Origin: Desmonostoc muscorum FACHB-395 | GTDB taxonomy: Bacteria > Cyanobacteriota > Cyanobacteriia > Cyanobacteriales > Nostocaceae | DNA: 64,000 nt | Direction: 5' to 3' | Assembly: GCF_014698035.1 (NCBI RefSeq) | Contig: NZ_JACJSF010000034.1 | Location: 1-64,000 of the forward strand | Shown here: one piece after another, positions 62,366 through 64,000 of the stretch | Position numbering within the stretch: the stretch's first letter is position 1 | How the letters are laid out: every line of letters begins with the position of its first letter | The notes under the pieces: model-generated | The model's database searches: none | Told to the model about the DNA's origin: nothing | The model's input: the letters and a program-made list of their open reading frames with translations, nothing else | Translations under genes and position numbers: made by a program

Positions 62366-63454
62366 CTAAGTCCAATAAAGAACTTCAGCATTTGGAAAGC
62401 GCCTACTAATCTCACTCTCAAAAAAGCAACGCAACGCCTTCATTGTGTCTTTCTCATAAACATACTTCGTCCCACCAAACTTATTACGCTTGGCACTGCG
62501 TTTCGCCTCATCCATCTCTAATTTTGATTGCGGATACCAAGTTTGTAACACTTCTTTTGACCCAGGTGTGAACCGATGCGAGATTAACTCAAAGGTAAGG
62601 TTACAATCAAAATCCAGCGCCTCGTTTATCTGGTCAAACAAACGACTATAGTGCATTTGCCAATCATCTATTGGCATAATTGGCGCAATAACCAAGCCTA
62701 TTGGATAACCGCCACCGCCACGTTCTTGTGGTAGCGCCAACCGTCGCAACGCATTTAGCCTAGATGCTACGAATGCCGTGCCACCTTCAAACTTGCCAGA
62801 AATCGGTGCTGCATTAACACTCATCCGACAGCGAGTATTCCCATTGTGTGGTAAATCGAGTAATCCATCCACAGCATCAAACTTCGATACCCAACGTAGA
62901 TGTGCATTGGGACGAGTGCCGAAGTAACGGATACATTCAGCCAGACTTCCAGTTAAATGCTCAATACCCAATGGATCTGTGTAACAGCTAACTTCAAAAC
63001 TTGTGGTTTTCCCCTGTTGCTCGTAGTTAGCTAAATTCTCTAATATCTGCGGTAAGTTGGCAAAAACGCGGATAACAGGTGGCCCCGACAAGCTACCAGC
63101 CAAGTAGCAGTATTGACAGTGAGCCGGACAACCTTCGGCAATGTGAAACTGCCAATCCGCAGAAGGTGGGATGGGACTCAGCTTAAAAGAACTGGGTGGT
63201 GCAGTAACCACCGCTAAGGTACGCTTGGCGATGTTGTAAGTATCCCGCTCAGACTCACCACGCAGTCCCTTCAGGCGGTTCTGTGATAGTTCTTCTATTG
63301 GTAAGTTAAGTGACTGCACACGTTTAAGAATCTGCTGCCCCCAATCCTCATCTAGGGCAGCAGGTGTAAACAGTACCCGTTCAGGTATCCACAACCTTGG
63401 CGATTTTGTTTGTGTATCTGATACTGAAACTTGGTCTGTAATGGTATTCAGCAA
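62366..63454 (-). CDS. Spore-photoproduct-lyase-family radical SAM protein (362 aa)
   Basis: The radical SAM cluster motif is C-P-A-H-C-Q-Y-C, placed after WQFHIAEGCPAHCQYC with the following YLAGSLSGPPVIRVF. DPLGIEHLTGSL, KFDAVDGLLDLPHNGNTRCR and NAEVLYWT are SplB-like blocks. In spore formers SplB repairs UV thymine dimers; cyanobacteria do not sporulate, so its substrate here is open. The SPL Cys needed near the C-terminus is not obvious; Cys is present in LRCFFESEI. It lies 37 bases after the DUF370 gene, probably in one operon. Confidence 0.82.
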   Translation of the reverse strand: MLNTITDQVSVSDTQTKSPRLWIPERVLFTPAALDEDWGQQILKRVQSLNLPIEELSQNRLKGLRGESERDTYNIAKRTLAVVTAPPSSFKLSPIPPSADWQFHIAEGCPAHCQYCYLAGSLSGPPVIRVFANLPQILENLANYEQQGKTTSFEVSCYTDPLGIEHLTGSLAECIRYFGTRPNAHLRWVSKFDAVDGLLDLPHNGNTRCRMSVNAAPISGKFEGGTAFVASRLNALRRLALPQERGGGGYPIGLVIAPIMPIDDWQMHYSRLFDQINEALDFDCNLTFELISHRFTPGSKEVLQTWYPQSKLEMDEAKRSAKRNKFGGTKYVYEKDTMKALRCFFESEISRRFPNAEVLYWT

Positions 63455-63491
63455 TATCTTTCTCCGTTATTTAGTTTGCTGATTTCTGCAA

Positions 63492-63848
63492 TTAATTTTC
63501 CAGGACTTGCTTAATTCGTCGCTCTAACAAATCAAGATCCAAACTGCCTTCATCACGGTTAATTCGGCGCACAGTCAAATTAACATTAGCTAAATTAACC
63601 AATAAATCTTGAAGAATTTCCTGCTGCTGACGTGCTTGGGTAACTTCGCGTGGTTCTTGTACTAAATCACGCACGATGGTATCTTCAGCGCGAGAGGCGA
63701 TAATTGGATCGTTTTGCCCTTGAACGTGAACAAAGGTTCGTCGCCCTGGGCCTCGCTCCTCTTCTATTGGTATAACTGCCGTCACTTGGTCAGAACGCAC
63801 ATATTTGCCAAATCCCAAATGGACTAGCTCTGATGAGAGTATTTTCAT
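63492..63848 (-). CDS. RemA-like DUF370 protein (118 aa)
   Basis: MKILSSELVHLGFGKYVRSD and VTAVIPIEEERGPGRR match the DUF370/RemA family, which in Bacillus is a ring-forming DNA-binding activator of matrix genes. Here the core of about 85 residues is followed by a helical extension (LLVNLANVNLTVRRINRDEG and on). It is the first gene of a pair with the SplB-like gene. Confidence 0.8.
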   Translation of the reverse strand: MKILSSELVHLGFGKYVRSDQVTAVIPIEEERGPGRRTFVHVQGQNDPIIASRAEDTIVRDLVQEPREVTQARQQQEILQDLLVNLANVNLTVRRINRDEGSLDLDLLERRIKQVLEN

Positions 63849-64000
63849 ATAATTGAAGCGTTATTTTTAAGTCTTACTTATATTGTAAAATCTAGAAAAG
63901 TGACTTAAAGCTATAGACCATACGGGTTATACCCAATTCAAAGTAGTAGTTTCCTTGTACGGTTACGGCAATGCCATGTCCCTACCCAATACCTAATCAA

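Overview
The window is chromosomal DNA of a filamentous, Nostoc-like cyanobacterium. GCGATCGC octamers (HIP1) occur in and between genes on both strands. Many genes are of cyanobacterial type: gshA, a short rpoZ, DUF1818, DUF2358 and DUF1206 proteins, Nif11, a pentapeptide-repeat protein and an EGY1-like M50 protease. Short dispersed repeats of the Nostoc kind (heptamer tandem repeats, palindromes, purine-rich GGGGAGCAGGGG runs) fill many spacers. This assignment is inference from gene content and word use; no 16S gene is present.

Region 1 (about 1-7145) looks like an integrated or plasmid-derived element. It holds a small membrane micro-protein, an XRE-type regulator, an actin-like ParM protein overlapping a small ribbon-helix-helix-like partner downstream of paired 30-bp repeats, two membrane proteins, a membrane-anchored P-loop ATPase, a Cys-rich unknown protein and a tyrosine recombinase. 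These genes lie closely packed on the plus strand with several ATGA or TAATG overlaps.

Region 2 (7200-16000) returns to host genes: a RlaP-like nucleotidyltransferase, an orphan Nif11 peptide and rplU-rpmA. It then carries a redox cluster at 10546-13846: a Met-rich MxKDx-repeat lipoprotein, a TlpA-like thioredoxin, a CcdA-like transporter, a di-heme cytochrome b and a Tat-exported sulfite-oxidase-type molybdoprotein. I read this as a possible MsrP-type periplasmic methionine-oxidation sink.

Region 3 (16000-31900) has DUF1206, a GHL10 hydrolase, DUF2358, an AT-rich orphan PD-(D/E)XK-like protein, uvrA, a truncated Uma2 gene next to a 42-bp minisatellite, an HsdR_N-like protein, a Ser/Thr kinase, alpha/beta hydrolases, an SLH protein, a VOC protein, an MBL-fold protein, an MscS channel and an HDAC-family deacetylase.

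Region 4 (31925-39651) is the best defence candidate. A 1493-aa UPF1-like SF1 helicase with an IF-2 N-terminal domain is followed by a phospholipase-D-fold protein, resembling Mokosh. An approximately 50-bp imperfect repeat and the tail of a bile-acid symporter gene lie between them, showing rearrangement.

Region 5 (40015-64000) is mostly housekeeping: glgC, a small P-loop kinase, a DnaJ-type chaperone, GST plus two peroxiredoxins, a glycogen debranching enzyme carrying in-frame intergenic repeats, tRNA-Met, a LysM/M23 peptidase, trmL, gshA, a subtilase with a separate propeptide-like protein, a GH13 enzyme, a fasciclin protein, rpoZ, tRNA-Pro, an M50 protease, an SplB-like radical SAM protein and a RemA-like DUF370 protein. 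The starch/glycogen enzymes (glgC, debranching, GH13) are spread over 18 kb and are not an operon.
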